From Anaerolineae bacterium (GTDB taxonomy: Bacteria > Chloroflexota > Anaerolineae > Aggregatilineales > Phototrophicaceae): a stretch of DNA of 64,000 nucleotides. Each line of letters begins with the position of its first letter. The stretch's first letter is position 1. This document shows, piece by piece, positions 1 through 7,253 of this stretch. The notes below the pieces were generated by a model. The model saw only the letters and a list, made by a program, of their open reading frames with translations. It ran no database searches and was not told the origin of the DNA. The stretch lies in assembly GCA_022820125.1 (NCBI GenBank), contig JAJEGA010000033.1, positions 41,779 through 105,778 of the forward strand. Direction: 5' to 3'. The position numbers and the translations under genes are program-made.

Positions 1-676
1 CGACAAATGTTACAACCAGCACGGCAGTAAGCGGCACGTTGCGCAAAAGCGCGGCGGGGCTCATCCTGGCGCTAGCCGCATCGCGATTCCGCGCCTGCGT
101 TTCGGGCGAGAGCGTTTCTTCCAGCGTAAACCAAGTTAAAGCCACCGTCGCAAAAGCAGCCGCCGCCGCGACTACAAAGGGCATCTGCGGACCGAACTGA
201 CTGGCGAGAAGGCCGCCCATTGCGGGACCAACTACGAAGCCCAGACCAAAGGATGCCATCACATAACCGAGAGCTTGCGTACGCTTCGACTCCGGCATGA
301 TATCGGTGACATAAGCCAAAGCAACGACCATGTTGCCGCCGGTGACGCCATCGAGCACGCGGGCGAAAAAGAGCATGGCGACCGATTGGGCGAAGCCGAG
401 CATGAGAAAGGCGGCGACCGTGCCAATCTGGCTGACAATCAGCACCGGTAGCCGGCCCCGCCGATCTGACCAGCGCCCGATGAAGGGAGCGGCGATGAAT
501 TGCGCGCCGAAGAAGGCGGTCAGCAGCAGGGTAATCGCTTGCGGCGTCATGGCAAATTCATTTTGGGCGTAGAGCGGCAGAATCGGATGCACCATCGACG
601 CGCCGACCATCTGCACAAATACGATCAGCAGGATGGTGAGCAGGCGGCGATCAGCAATTGTGATCTTGTGATTCAA
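1..676 (-). CDS. MFS transporter, partial (C-terminal part beyond window)
   Basis: This is an open frame of 225 codons that runs off the left edge, so only the N-terminal half is visible. The product is a multi-pass inner-membrane transporter of the major facilitator superfamily, probably a drug/H+ antiporter of the TetA type. The first helix begins at about residue 10. The signature loop between helices 2 and 3 is present (GRWSDRRGRLPVL), and so is a helix 5 motif like that of antiporters (GLGFVVGPAMGGLL). No ATG lies upstream in frame before a stop, so a TTG at 676 is the likely start; a GTG or ATG a few codons later would cut into helix 1. The gene is divergent from the histidine phosphatase. 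The substrate cannot be told from the sequence. Confidence 0.85.
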   Translation of the reverse strand, partial: MNHKITIADRRLLTILLIVFVQMVGASMVHPILPLYAQNEFAMTPQAITLLLTAFFGAQFIAAPFIGRWSDRRGRLPVLIVSQIGTVAAFLMLGFAQSVAMLFFARVLDGVTGGNMVVALAYVTDIMPESKRTQALGYVMASFGLGFVVGPAMGGLLASQFGPQMPFVVAAAAAFATVALTWFTLEETLSPETQARNRDAASARMSPAALLRNVPLTAVLVVTFV

Positions 677-807
677 GGGGCGAAGGACTCAATATGATAG
701 GTAGACTGCATGTCGCAATGATATGGCAAATTCCGTACAATCGTTAGTGACAATGATGCCGCCAATTTCGCGAATTCGATTTCTCGGCGGCTGGCGTGGA
801 GGTTAAA

Positions 808-1422
808 TTGGCAGCAACACTTCATCTGATGCGGCATGGCCAGGTTCATAATCCAGGCAATATCCTGTACGGTCGCCTGCCTGGATTTCGATTGAGCGAA
901 TTGGGCATTCAGCAGGCGCATGCGGCGGCCGCGTGGCTGGCGGACAAGCCGATCAAGGCGATTTACAGCAGCCCGATGGAGCGCGCCCGGCAGACAGCGG
1001 CAATCGTAGCGCAGCGACACGCGGCGCATTCGCCCATCATCGATGAGCGGCTTATAGAAGTGTCGACGCCATACGAGGGGCGCCCAACGGCGGAACTCGC
1101 GGCCTCTGGCTGGGATCTTTACAGCGGCAACGAGCCGCCCTTTGAATCGCCTGGAATGGTGCTGGAACGCGTGCTGGACTTCTTTGAGCGCGTCGCCTGC
1201 GCGCATGCTGGCGAATCCGCTGTCGCGATCGCGCATGGCGATATTCTGGTTTTCCCCTGGTTGTACGCCCAAGGCGTAGAGCCGGAAGCGCTGATGAAGG
1301 ACAGGCTGATAGATTACGCGCTGCCGGTGGATTATCCGGCTACCGCTTCGATTATGACATTTGAGTTGACCGGTCCACCGCGGGAGACGCTGCCGAACGT
1401 ACGGTATGACTGCCCGTATTAG
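808..1422 (+). CDS. Histidine phosphatase family protein (phosphoglycerate-mutase-like)
   Basis: A cytoplasmic phosphatase of the histidine phosphatase superfamily, 204 residues. The RHG signature with the phospho-accepting His sits near the N-terminus (LMRHGQVHNPG). The downstream SSPMERARQTA segment and the second catalytic His (AIAHGDILV) complete the fold. Enzymes of this family remove phosphate from small metabolites such as phosphosugars, alpha-ribazole phosphate or 3-phosphoglycerate; the substrate here is unknown. A GGAGGT at 798-803 lies four bases before a TTG at 808, which I take as the start. An in-frame GTG at 796 is the alternative and would add four residues, but it has no ribosome-binding site. 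The gene stands alone. Confidence 0.85.
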   Translation: MAATLHLMRHGQVHNPGNILYGRLPGFRLSELGIQQAHAAAAWLADKPIKAIYSSPMERARQTAAIVAQRHAAHSPIIDERLIEVSTPYEGRPTAELAASGWDLYSGNEPPFESPGMVLERVLDFFERVACAHAGESAVAIAHGDILVFPWLYAQGVEPEALMKDRLIDYALPVDYPATASIMTFELTGPPRETLPNVRYDCPY

Positions 1423-1616
1423 CGCAGAGAACTGCTCGCCCCGCGCAAGATGCAGCGCGTGAATGCATGCCGGCGCCATGCCAGCGCCAAGATGATCTCG
1501 CCGCTGTTCGGCACTGAACTATATAAATTGCATAGGATTTTTCCCGTTTACCCTGTAAGTATTGCCTAAGTCGTGTAGTCTAGGGAGTGAACTTCTTAAC
1601 CGCGCGGAGGACCACA

Positions 1617-1775
1617 ATGGAGAACTTGAGCATCATCACGCCGAGCTTTCACAAGCAGCGCATGGACGGGCTGTTGGAAGAAGCGAGGATTGAACGCTTC
1701 TTGAACGAAAGGAAGAACCGGAAAGCCAGCGACTGGCAGCAGCGGCGACTTCACCGCAATCGCAAGACCAACTAA
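1617..1775 (+). CDS. Small hypothetical protein, 52 aa, highly charged
   Basis: I do not recognise this protein. It is 52 residues, rich in Arg, Lys and Glu, and predicted to be mostly helical (LLEEARIERFLNERKNRK), with no membrane segment and no Cys. It is likely a real gene: a GGAGG at 1606-1610 sits six bases from the ATG, and a Rho-independent terminator starts 23 bases after the stop, so it forms its own short transcription unit. An in-frame start at 1587 would add 10 residues but lacks a ribosome-binding site. Confidence 0.6.
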   Translation: MENLSIITPSFHKQRMDGLLEEARIERFLNERKNRKASDWQQRRLHRNRKTN

Positions 1776-1798
1776 GCGACAAGGCAACTGAGCCAGGC

Positions 1799-1824
1799 GA
1801 GCCTCGCGAACGCGGGGCTCTTTT
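1799..1824 (+). terminator. Rho-independent terminator after the 52-aa gene
   Basis: The stem GAGCCTCG/CGGGGCTC has eight pairs including one G-T, with loop CGAACG, and is followed directly by TTTT. It ends the small gene just upstream and separates it from the promoter at 1848. Confidence 0.75.
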
Positions 1825-1847
1825 CATTTCGGTCTTGCCGCGCCAGA

Positions 1848-1876
1848 TTGCCCACTGCGCGGCTCGCCTCTATAAT
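1848..1876 (+). promoter_or_regulatory. Sigma-70-type promoter for the gene at 1910
   Basis: TTGCCC at 1848-1853 and a perfect TATAAT at 1871-1876 are separated by 17 bases. The expected start of transcription is near 1883, giving a leader of about 27 bases before the ATG at 1910. Confidence 0.75.
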
Positions 1877-1909
1877 GAGTAGCAGTCTGGCAGACGCGGC
1901 GCTAACCGT

Positions 1910-3004
1910 ATGAAACCCTTGCACCTGGTTCTATTGATCTTGATGCTGGCTGCGCAAACTTACAGCCAGGATGTCATCCAGCCGGAGTTGCGGCAGCAGC
2001 GCTGGGATGTCTTCGTCCGGCGGGGTGATGAAAACCCGGCGGAAACCGAGGTGATCTTCATTGATCTGCTCAGCGGCGAGCATTCAACGATTAGCGCAAA
2101 TGGCGAAGGCTTCACGCTGACTGACGGCGGCGTCATCTTCTTAGACACCGGTGAGCAGCAGGTCAAACTGGCGAAAGCCGATGGCATCATCCGCGATCAT
2201 CCCTTCATCCATATCAACGCTGAAACACAGCGCGTCGATTGGGCTGTATCGCAAGACAAAAACTGGATTGTTTGGTCGGTCAGCCGAGAGATTGAGGACG
2301 GGCGGTTGATTACGGCAATCTGGCTGGCTGATGTCGCGGGAAGCGAGATTCGCGAATTGCTGGTCTACGGTCCTCGAGAGGGCATCCAGTTGCTGCCGAT
2401 CAGCTTTGGAGCGAGCCAGCGCGAGGTCTTGATGGAAGCAAATGCATTGGGCAGCGACGGCTTAAGCCCGTATACCCGGCGAACCGGGCTCTTCACGCTC
2501 GCGCTCTCGGAAGGCGAGCTGGAGACGCGGGCCCTGCCCGGCGACCCAAGCTGTTTCTGCGCTGTCGGATTTGGCGCCAATCTGATGCTGCGCCTGGCGC
2601 CCAATCGCGAGCTGAACGGGCTGGATGTTGAAGTCTACGACCTTGCCGGCGGCGAGAGGCAGGTTATCCCGGCGCTGTCTCGGGGGAATTATCGCGAGGG
2701 CGGCAACATACTCATAAGCGCCGATGGCAAGCAGGCGGTTTATGCCTTGTCGCAAGTCCCCGCCGCCGGCGGAGAAGACGAGATTCGGACCCTGCTCATT
2801 CACGTCGATATTGAAGGCGGGCGGCAGCGGATCGCCAGCAGCCCGATCCCCGATTTGATTCGTCCGCTGAGATTTGACGAGGAGAATCGCATAGCCCTAA
2901 TTGCGATGGGGCAAAGCGACGCGACCTACAAGATCGATTTGGAGGATGGTCGTCTCGTCGAAGTTGCTGAGGCGCTATACCTCGGTCAATTGGGCGATCA
3001 CTAG
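1910..3004 (+). CDS. Secreted protein of unknown function, beta-propeller-like
   Basis: A 364-residue exported protein. Residues 1-19 form a typical signal peptide (MKPLHLVLLILMLAAQTYSQ) with likely cleavage after the small residues near position 19. The mature part has repeated short beta-strand blocks separated by Asp/Gly-rich turns, such as ISADGKQAVYALS and DKNWIVWSVS. These look like the blades of WD40/TolB-like propellers, although no family signature is certain. It has its own promoter at 1848 and no convincing ribosome-binding site. Its TAG stop overlaps head to head with the stop of the convergent glycosyltransferase, both using the CTAG at 3001-3004. Function unknown. Confidence 0.75.
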   Translation: MKPLHLVLLILMLAAQTYSQDVIQPELRQQRWDVFVRRGDENPAETEVIFIDLLSGEHSTISANGEGFTLTDGGVIFLDTGEQQVKLAKADGIIRDHPFIHINAETQRVDWAVSQDKNWIVWSVSREIEDGRLITAIWLADVAGSEIRELLVYGPREGIQLLPISFGASQREVLMEANALGSDGLSPYTRRTGLFTLALSEGELETRALPGDPSCFCAVGFGANLMLRLAPNRELNGLDVEVYDLAGGERQVIPALSRGNYREGGNILISADGKQAVYALSQVPAAGGEDEIRTLLIHVDIEGGRQRIASSPIPDLIRPLRFDEENRIALIAMGQSDATYKIDLEDGRLVEVAEALYLGQLGDH

Positions 3005-4161
3005 GACGCGCGCGTCCGAACGAGCTTCGGGCGATTGGCCCAATCCCAAACGGCGTCGGCGATTTCCCATACGGCTTCCGGGCGGCCGATTTTCCTGGCG
3101 TTCGCCGCGCGCTGCTTCAGCATTTCCGGGCCTTCCTCAAGCCACTCCTTAATCCGCTCAGCCACCTTTTCCGGCTTGGGCAGGTAGACGCCCGCCTCGT
3201 TTTCAATGACCAGCCGGACATTTCCCGTCTCCTGACCCGGGATGCGATCGCTGATGATCATCGGCAAGCCGGCGATCGCCGCTTCGCTGATGGTGGAGGG
3301 ACCCGCTTTGGTGACGATGATATCCGAGGCCGCCATAATCCGCGGCATGGCGTGATGATTGCTGACGAAGCCAAAAATGTGGCGCGGGTTATTCCACTGG
3401 CGGTTCTCCAGCCGCGCCTTCAGTTCTTCGTTGCGGCCGCAGACTACCAGCAATTGCGCGTCCAGCGGCTGGGCGTCCAGCGCCTCGACCGTCTTGTGCA
3501 GAGCGCCCATGCCTTCGCCGCCGGCCACAAGCAACACGGCGGGCAAATGCGGGTCAAAGCGAAACTCCGCGCGCGCGGCTTCTTTGGTCGTCATCGAATT
3601 GATGAAGTGCGGGTTCACCGGCAAGCCGGTGATCTGCATCTGCGAGGGCGACATGCCAAGACGCAGACCGCGGCGATAAGCCGATTCCGTCGGCACGAAG
3701 CAATGGTCGACGCGTGGATCGTACCAGAAGGACGGCGTCGTCACCAAATCAGTGACGACGGTCAGGAAAGGCGGGCGTTCGTCCAGCGTTAGAAAAGCGC
3801 GAAACGTGGGGTTGCCAATTACGGAATGGGTGCAAACGGCGACATCAGCCGGGTGCTCGGCGACGATGCGACGCAGCACTCGGCGGTTGTTGCGATAGAT
3901 CAACTGGCGCGCGAGACCGGTGCGGAGCCGCCCGTCAAAAACATGATATACAAGCGCCCAGAGGAACTTTGATGTATTCACGACACGCGGATAAAGCTCC
4001 GGCTGTTTGTTGAGCGGCCACTTGCATTCGCGCAAGACATCCACCGCATCAAATTCAACAGCGTCGCCGTAGCGAATCTTCATGGCGTCTTGAATCGCCT
4101 GAAAAGCCGATCGATGCCCGCCGCCGGTATCGGAGAACAGAAACAGGACTTTCTTGGTCAC
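3001..4161 (-). CDS. Glycosyltransferase of the MGDG synthase / diacylglycerol glucosyltransferase family
   Basis: A 386-residue GT-B enzyme of the GT28 type. The N-terminal domain carries the MGDG synthase hallmark (FLFSDTGGGHRSA, residues 8-20). The C-terminal half has the nucleotide-sugar site (VTKAGPSTISEAAIAGLP). Relatives such as YpfP/UgtP and plant MGD transfer glucose or galactose from the UDP-sugar to diacylglycerol at the cytoplasmic face of the membrane, so glycolipid synthesis is the best guess. The start is a GTG at 4161; the ribosome-binding site is weak. The gene is convergent with the secreted protein at 1910, sharing the CTAG stop palindrome. Confidence 0.85.
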   Translation of the reverse strand: MTKKVLFLFSDTGGGHRSAFQAIQDAMKIRYGDAVEFDAVDVLRECKWPLNKQPELYPRVVNTSKFLWALVYHVFDGRLRTGLARQLIYRNNRRVLRRIVAEHPADVAVCTHSVIGNPTFRAFLTLDERPPFLTVVTDLVTTPSFWYDPRVDHCFVPTESAYRRGLRLGMSPSQMQITGLPVNPHFINSMTTKEAARAEFRFDPHLPAVLLVAGGEGMGALHKTVEALDAQPLDAQLLVVCGRNEELKARLENRQWNNPRHIFGFVSNHHAMPRIMAASDIIVTKAGPSTISEAAIAGLPMIISDRIPGQETGNVRLVIENEAGVYLPKPEKVAERIKEWLEEGPEMLKQRAANARKIGRPEAVWEIADAVWDWANRPKLVRTRAS

Positions 4162-4357
4162 GCGGGGGTTTCCCGAGTCAGGTCAAATTGCATCTGCCCA
4201 TCAATCATCTACGAGACTCGTCAACGGCTGCCGGCGGCAATATGCCCGCGGCAACCATGCCACTACTTTATCACTGATTGGGCGCAAATGAACGCGCAAG
4301 TGCTGAATCGCCAGGGCAATCGCGGCAAAATGATGTCGCATGGGATGACGAATAATC

Positions 4358-4514
4358 AAACTGAAATTCAACCACCGAGTACACCGAGTTAAGTTGAGGA
4401 CACAGAGATATTGGTATTTTCGATCTTTTCTCAAACATCTGACGCCGCCACAAAGCCTAAACTGTCTATACAGATTTTCTCTGCATTCTCTTTTCTCTCG
4501 GTGTCCTCGGCGGT
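4358..4514. repeat. Period-9 GAG repeat, two inverted copies
   Basis: The copy at 4371-4409 on the plus strand reads ACCACCGAG TACACCGAG and then degenerates while keeping GAG about every nine bases. The copy at 4471-4514 is the same unit on the minus strand (ACCGCCGAG GACACCGAG, again with GAG every nine bases). The two ends match at 16 of 18 positions as an inverted repeat about 108 bases apart. The left flank (4358-4370) is also conserved in the copy at 63683. Confidence 0.7.
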
Positions 4515-4612
4515 AATAATTTGATGGGATTGCCCTGCCTTATTTGCGAGCTTGCCTGGACCATATTCCGCCTTCGGACGCGGCGGCAAATGTAAAACGT
4601 CCATTATCTTTA

Positions 4613-4641
4613 TTACAAACCAGCGGGAAATCGTGTATATT
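4613..4641 (+). promoter_or_regulatory. Possible promoter for the M50 protease gene
   Basis: TATATT at 4636-4641 is a good -10 box. A poor -35 (TTACAA, 4613-4618) lies 17 bases upstream. The leader would be about 25 bases. Confidence 0.4.
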
Positions 4642-4673
4642 CAAGATACTTTAATGCAAAGACCGGTGACGAA

Positions 4674-5420
4674 ATGGCATTTCTCGATCTAAATCCAATC
4701 ACCATCATCATCAATCTCATCGTCCTCGGCGTCGCCATGACGGCGCACGAATTCGCGCACAACTTCGTCGCCTGGAAGATGGGCGACGAGGTTCCCAGAT
4801 TGCAAGGACGCCTGACCCTGAATCCGCTGGTTCACATCAATTGGGTGGGCTGGCTGATGTTCGCCATCATCGGTTTCGGCATCCTTGGCAGCGCGCCGAT
4901 ATCGCCTGAGCGCATGCGGGATCCGCGCAAGGGCTTTCTGGCGGCGGTCGCTGCCGGCCCCTTTTCCAACCTGGGCTTGGCGCTGGCATCCGCCATCATG
5001 CTGCGCTTCAGCGGGTTAAACGCGCATGGCATGTTGGTCTATTACGGTCAAGCGCCGCTGAGCGACCCGATCAGCATTTTGGCGGCGCTGCTTTTCGCCA
5101 TGGTGTACTGGAATGTGCTGCTTTTCGTATTCAATTTGATTCCGCTCTTCCCGATTGATGGCTGGCATATTGTTTTGAGTTTGCTGCCGGGCCGCTGGCT
5201 GACCCACTTGCAGATTCCCGTCGTCATCCAACAGAACCTGCGCCCGCTTTCCGAGTTTCTGATGCGACCGGCATTCAAGTGGCGCGATTGGCAGATGGCG
5301 AGCTATTACGTGTTCATCGCGCTTATATTCATTTCGTTCTTGCCATTTGGCGGCTTCAGTCCATTTGGCATCTTCATTGGGCAGCCGACAAGCGCCCTGC
5401 TCCGCCTCTTGCTGTTTTAA
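4674..5420 (+). CDS. Site-2 protease family (M50) membrane metalloprotease
   Basis: A 248-residue polytopic membrane protein of the M50/S2P-like family. The zinc motif HEFAH lies in the first membrane segment (about residues 24-28), and the third ligand motif NLIPLFPIDG is near residue 155, matching the NxxPxxPxDG signature. Active-site residues are therefore intact. It lacks PDZ or CBS domains, like the short YwhC/Rip3-type members. Such enzymes cut membrane-embedded substrates, often anti-sigma factors or signal-peptide remnants; the target here is unknown. The next gene starts four bases after its stop, so the two are almost certainly co-translated. Confidence 0.88.
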   Translation: MAFLDLNPITIIINLIVLGVAMTAHEFAHNFVAWKMGDEVPRLQGRLTLNPLVHINWVGWLMFAIIGFGILGSAPISPERMRDPRKGFLAAVAAGPFSNLGLALASAIMLRFSGLNAHGMLVYYGQAPLSDPISILAALLFAMVYWNVLLFVFNLIPLFPIDGWHIVLSLLPGRWLTHLQIPVVIQQNLRPLSEFLMRPAFKWRDWQMASYYVFIALIFISFLPFGGFSPFGIFIGQPTSALLRLLLF

Positions 5421-5424
5421 CTTG

Positions 5425-5952
5425 ATGAAGGCGGCGATTCACCGGTTTGCGCAGGGCTTCAGCGCGCTGTTCGCCTTCGCCAAACCGCCGGATTTGAACT
5501 TGGCGCGGCGTCATCTGTCCGCTTGCGAATTCAAAGCCTTTCGCTTAATGGCGCGGTCTGAGCAGTTGCACAGCCTGAAGGTGCTGCGGAAGATCCTCGC
5601 GGATTATCCGACGGCGCCGAAAGCGCTAATCAGCGCGGCGCTGCTGCATGATGTAGGCAAGTCACGATATCGCCTTTCCATTTGGCAAAAGACGCTGGCG
5701 GTGATCATCGAGGCGATTACCCCAGCCGCGAGCCGCCGCCTTAGCCAAGATCAAACCCTCAGCATCTGGCGCGCGCCGTTCATCGTGCGGCGCCATCACG
5801 CGTATTGGAGCGGCGAGATTCTTCGACGCTGCGGCTCGGACGCTGATGTTATCTGGCTGGTGGAACAACACCAGGACAATGCGGAGGCTCATCGCGATTA
5901 TCAGCATTTTAAGCTGCTGACGCGCTTGCAAAGAGCCGATGGCGCCTGCTGA
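5425..5952 (+). CDS. HD-domain phosphohydrolase-like protein
   Basis: A 175-residue cytoplasmic protein. The HD signature LLHDVGKSRY (about residues 73-82) and later His residues (RRHHAYW, EQHQDN) form the metal site of the HD superfamily, whose members hydrolyse nucleotides, cyclic dinucleotides or (p)ppGpp. It is shorter than most HD-GYP proteins and has no GYP motif. It starts at ATG 5425, four bases after the M50 gene, with no separate ribosome-binding site, which suggests translational coupling. The physiological substrate is not evident. Confidence 0.75.
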   Translation: MKAAIHRFAQGFSALFAFAKPPDLNLARRHLSACEFKAFRLMARSEQLHSLKVLRKILADYPTAPKALISAALLHDVGKSRYRLSIWQKTLAVIIEAITPAASRRLSQDQTLSIWRAPFIVRRHHAYWSGEILRRCGSDADVIWLVEQHQDNAEAHRDYQHFKLLTRLQRADGAC

Positions 5953-5967
5953 CGCGCGCGGCGAGCT

Positions 5968-6001
5968 GGCTATAGAAAGATAGCCTTGGTCTAGGCTATA
6001 G
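5968..6001 (+). promoter_or_regulatory. Alternating repeats in the leader of the TyrA-like gene
   Basis: GGCTATAG occurs at 5968-5975 and again at 5994-6001. Between them ATAGCC (5980-5985) can pair with either copy, so two hairpins exclude each other. The element ends about 38 bases before the ATG at 6040. It could be a switchable leader or a direct-repeat protein site; the sequence alone does not decide. Confidence 0.35.
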
Positions 6002-6039
6002 TTGGGGGACGCGCCCGCTGACAAAATAAGGATGATGCC

Positions 6040-7059
6040 ATGGCGGAGTTGACGGTCGCAATACTGGGGTTGGATCGGCTTGGCGTTTCAGTGGCGCTGC
6101 GCCTGCGGACTTACGTCAAAAAAGGCGGCGAGCACCGCTTCAAGTTGATCGGCTACGATAGTCGGGAAGACTATGAAAAGCCGGCGAAGAAGCTCAAGGT
6201 CTTCGACAAGGTGGAGCGCAACTTGCGCGCCGCCGTTGAATCAGCGGACCTGGCGCTCATGAACCTGCCCTTTGAAGATCTGCGCGCCGGCTATGAGCTC
6301 GCGGCTTTGTCATTGCGCGAGGGCGTCGTCATCCTGGATACGGCGGTGATAAAGCAGCCATCGCTTGGCTGGGCTTCCGAATACCTGAGCGAAGAACAGC
6401 ACCTGATCGGCTTCACGCCCATCGTCAATGCCGATTATATGCTGGAGCATCAACTGACGCCCGAATACGCCGCCGACGACTATTTCCATGGCAGCATCAT
6501 CTATCTGACCCCGGCGGTCAACAGCATCCGGGAAGCGATTGATCTGGCGGTCAACTTCTCGCTGATTCTGGATGGCAGGCCCCATTTTCTTGATCCAGCC
6601 GAACATGACAGCCTCACCACGATCACGGAAGAGATTCCGCAAGCGCTCAGCCTTGCCGCCTACTCAGCCGCCATGAAGCACAAAGCCTGGGGCGATGCGC
6701 AGCGCCTGACGAACCCGCCCTTCAATGTGCTGACGCGCTACCTGCTAACCCACCACCCCGATGCGCTGCGTGATGAATGGCTGGCCAACAGCGATTCGCT
6801 CGCGCGGGCGATCGACGATGTCCTGGCGACTTTGCGCCAGCTGCGCGACTGCCTCGCCGACGGCGATGAGAGCGCGATAGAAGCATTCTTGATCGAAGCC
6901 TCGGATGATTATCAAGAGTGGATCAACAGGCGTCACAAGAGCGATTGGGGCGAGCAGCCATCGGCGCGCGTGCAATATGACACGACCATCGCCGGCACAC
7001 TCTTCGGCAGCGCGATCGGCAAGCGACTGTTTGGCGGCAACCGGGACGGCGACAAGTGA
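6040..7059 (+). CDS. Prephenate-dehydrogenase-like NAD(P)-binding protein
   Basis: A 339-residue protein with an N-terminal Rossmann fold followed by an all-helical region with the layout of TyrA-family dehydrogenases. The dinucleotide loop reads ILGLDRLGVS (residues 8-17): the second Gly of the usual GxGxxG is replaced by Asp, so cofactor binding may be altered. A TyrA-like central segment (VVILDTAVIKQ, then HLIGFTPI) resembles the part around the conserved His/Pro loop, but the usual GxHPM motif is not clear. Family members oxidise prephenate in tyrosine synthesis; with these changes a different substrate is quite possible. An AAGGATG precedes the start. It stands alone downstream of the odd repeat at 5968. 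Confidence 0.65.
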   Translation: MAELTVAILGLDRLGVSVALRLRTYVKKGGEHRFKLIGYDSREDYEKPAKKLKVFDKVERNLRAAVESADLALMNLPFEDLRAGYELAALSLREGVVILDTAVIKQPSLGWASEYLSEEQHLIGFTPIVNADYMLEHQLTPEYAADDYFHGSIIYLTPAVNSIREAIDLAVNFSLILDGRPHFLDPAEHDSLTTITEEIPQALSLAAYSAAMKHKAWGDAQRLTNPPFNVLTRYLLTHHPDALRDEWLANSDSLARAIDDVLATLRQLRDCLADGDESAIEAFLIEASDDYQEWINRRHKSDWGEQPSARVQYDTTIAGTLFGSAIGKRLFGGNRDGDK

Positions 7060-7150
7060 TGTGAAAGCCGTTTGAAAGCTGCCGGCGAGAGGGCGATGCG
7101 GATTGCGCCCAATGCCTGCGCCGCATTTCAGACGCGTCGGAGACAAACAT

Positions 7151-7179
7151 TTGACCACTGGTGATAAATCGGATAAAGT
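7151..7179 (+). promoter_or_regulatory. Promoter for the PDZ protein gene
   Basis: TTGACC (7151-7156) and TAAAGT (7174-7179) are 17 bases apart. The expected start near 7186 leaves a leader of about 68 bases. Confidence 0.55.
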
Positions 7180-7253
7180 TATCGGTAGCGAGCAATTCTT
7201 GAAGCAGGCGTAGTTTGCTTAACAGATTATTGATGGTAAGGGGGAATCCCGCA

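Larger units (their letters stand above)
4162..4673 (+). other. Gene-free interval with repeat copies
   Basis: This is a 512-base spacer between two genes that diverge from it. It holds two copies, in opposite orientation, of a short period-9 repeat (annotated separately) and a weak promoter for the M50 gene. Small open frames on both strands have no ribosome-binding site or composition that would support coding. Confidence 0.6.

Noticed and set aside
673..1479. 268-codon minus-strand frame opposite the histidine phosphatase
   Set aside because: Composition typical of a shadow frame, and the plus strand has the RHG active site and a ribosome site.
5980..5999. Simple terminator ATAGCCT/AGGCTAT before the TyrA-like gene
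   Set aside because: The following bases are AGTTGGGGG, not a T-run; the alternating-arm description fits better.
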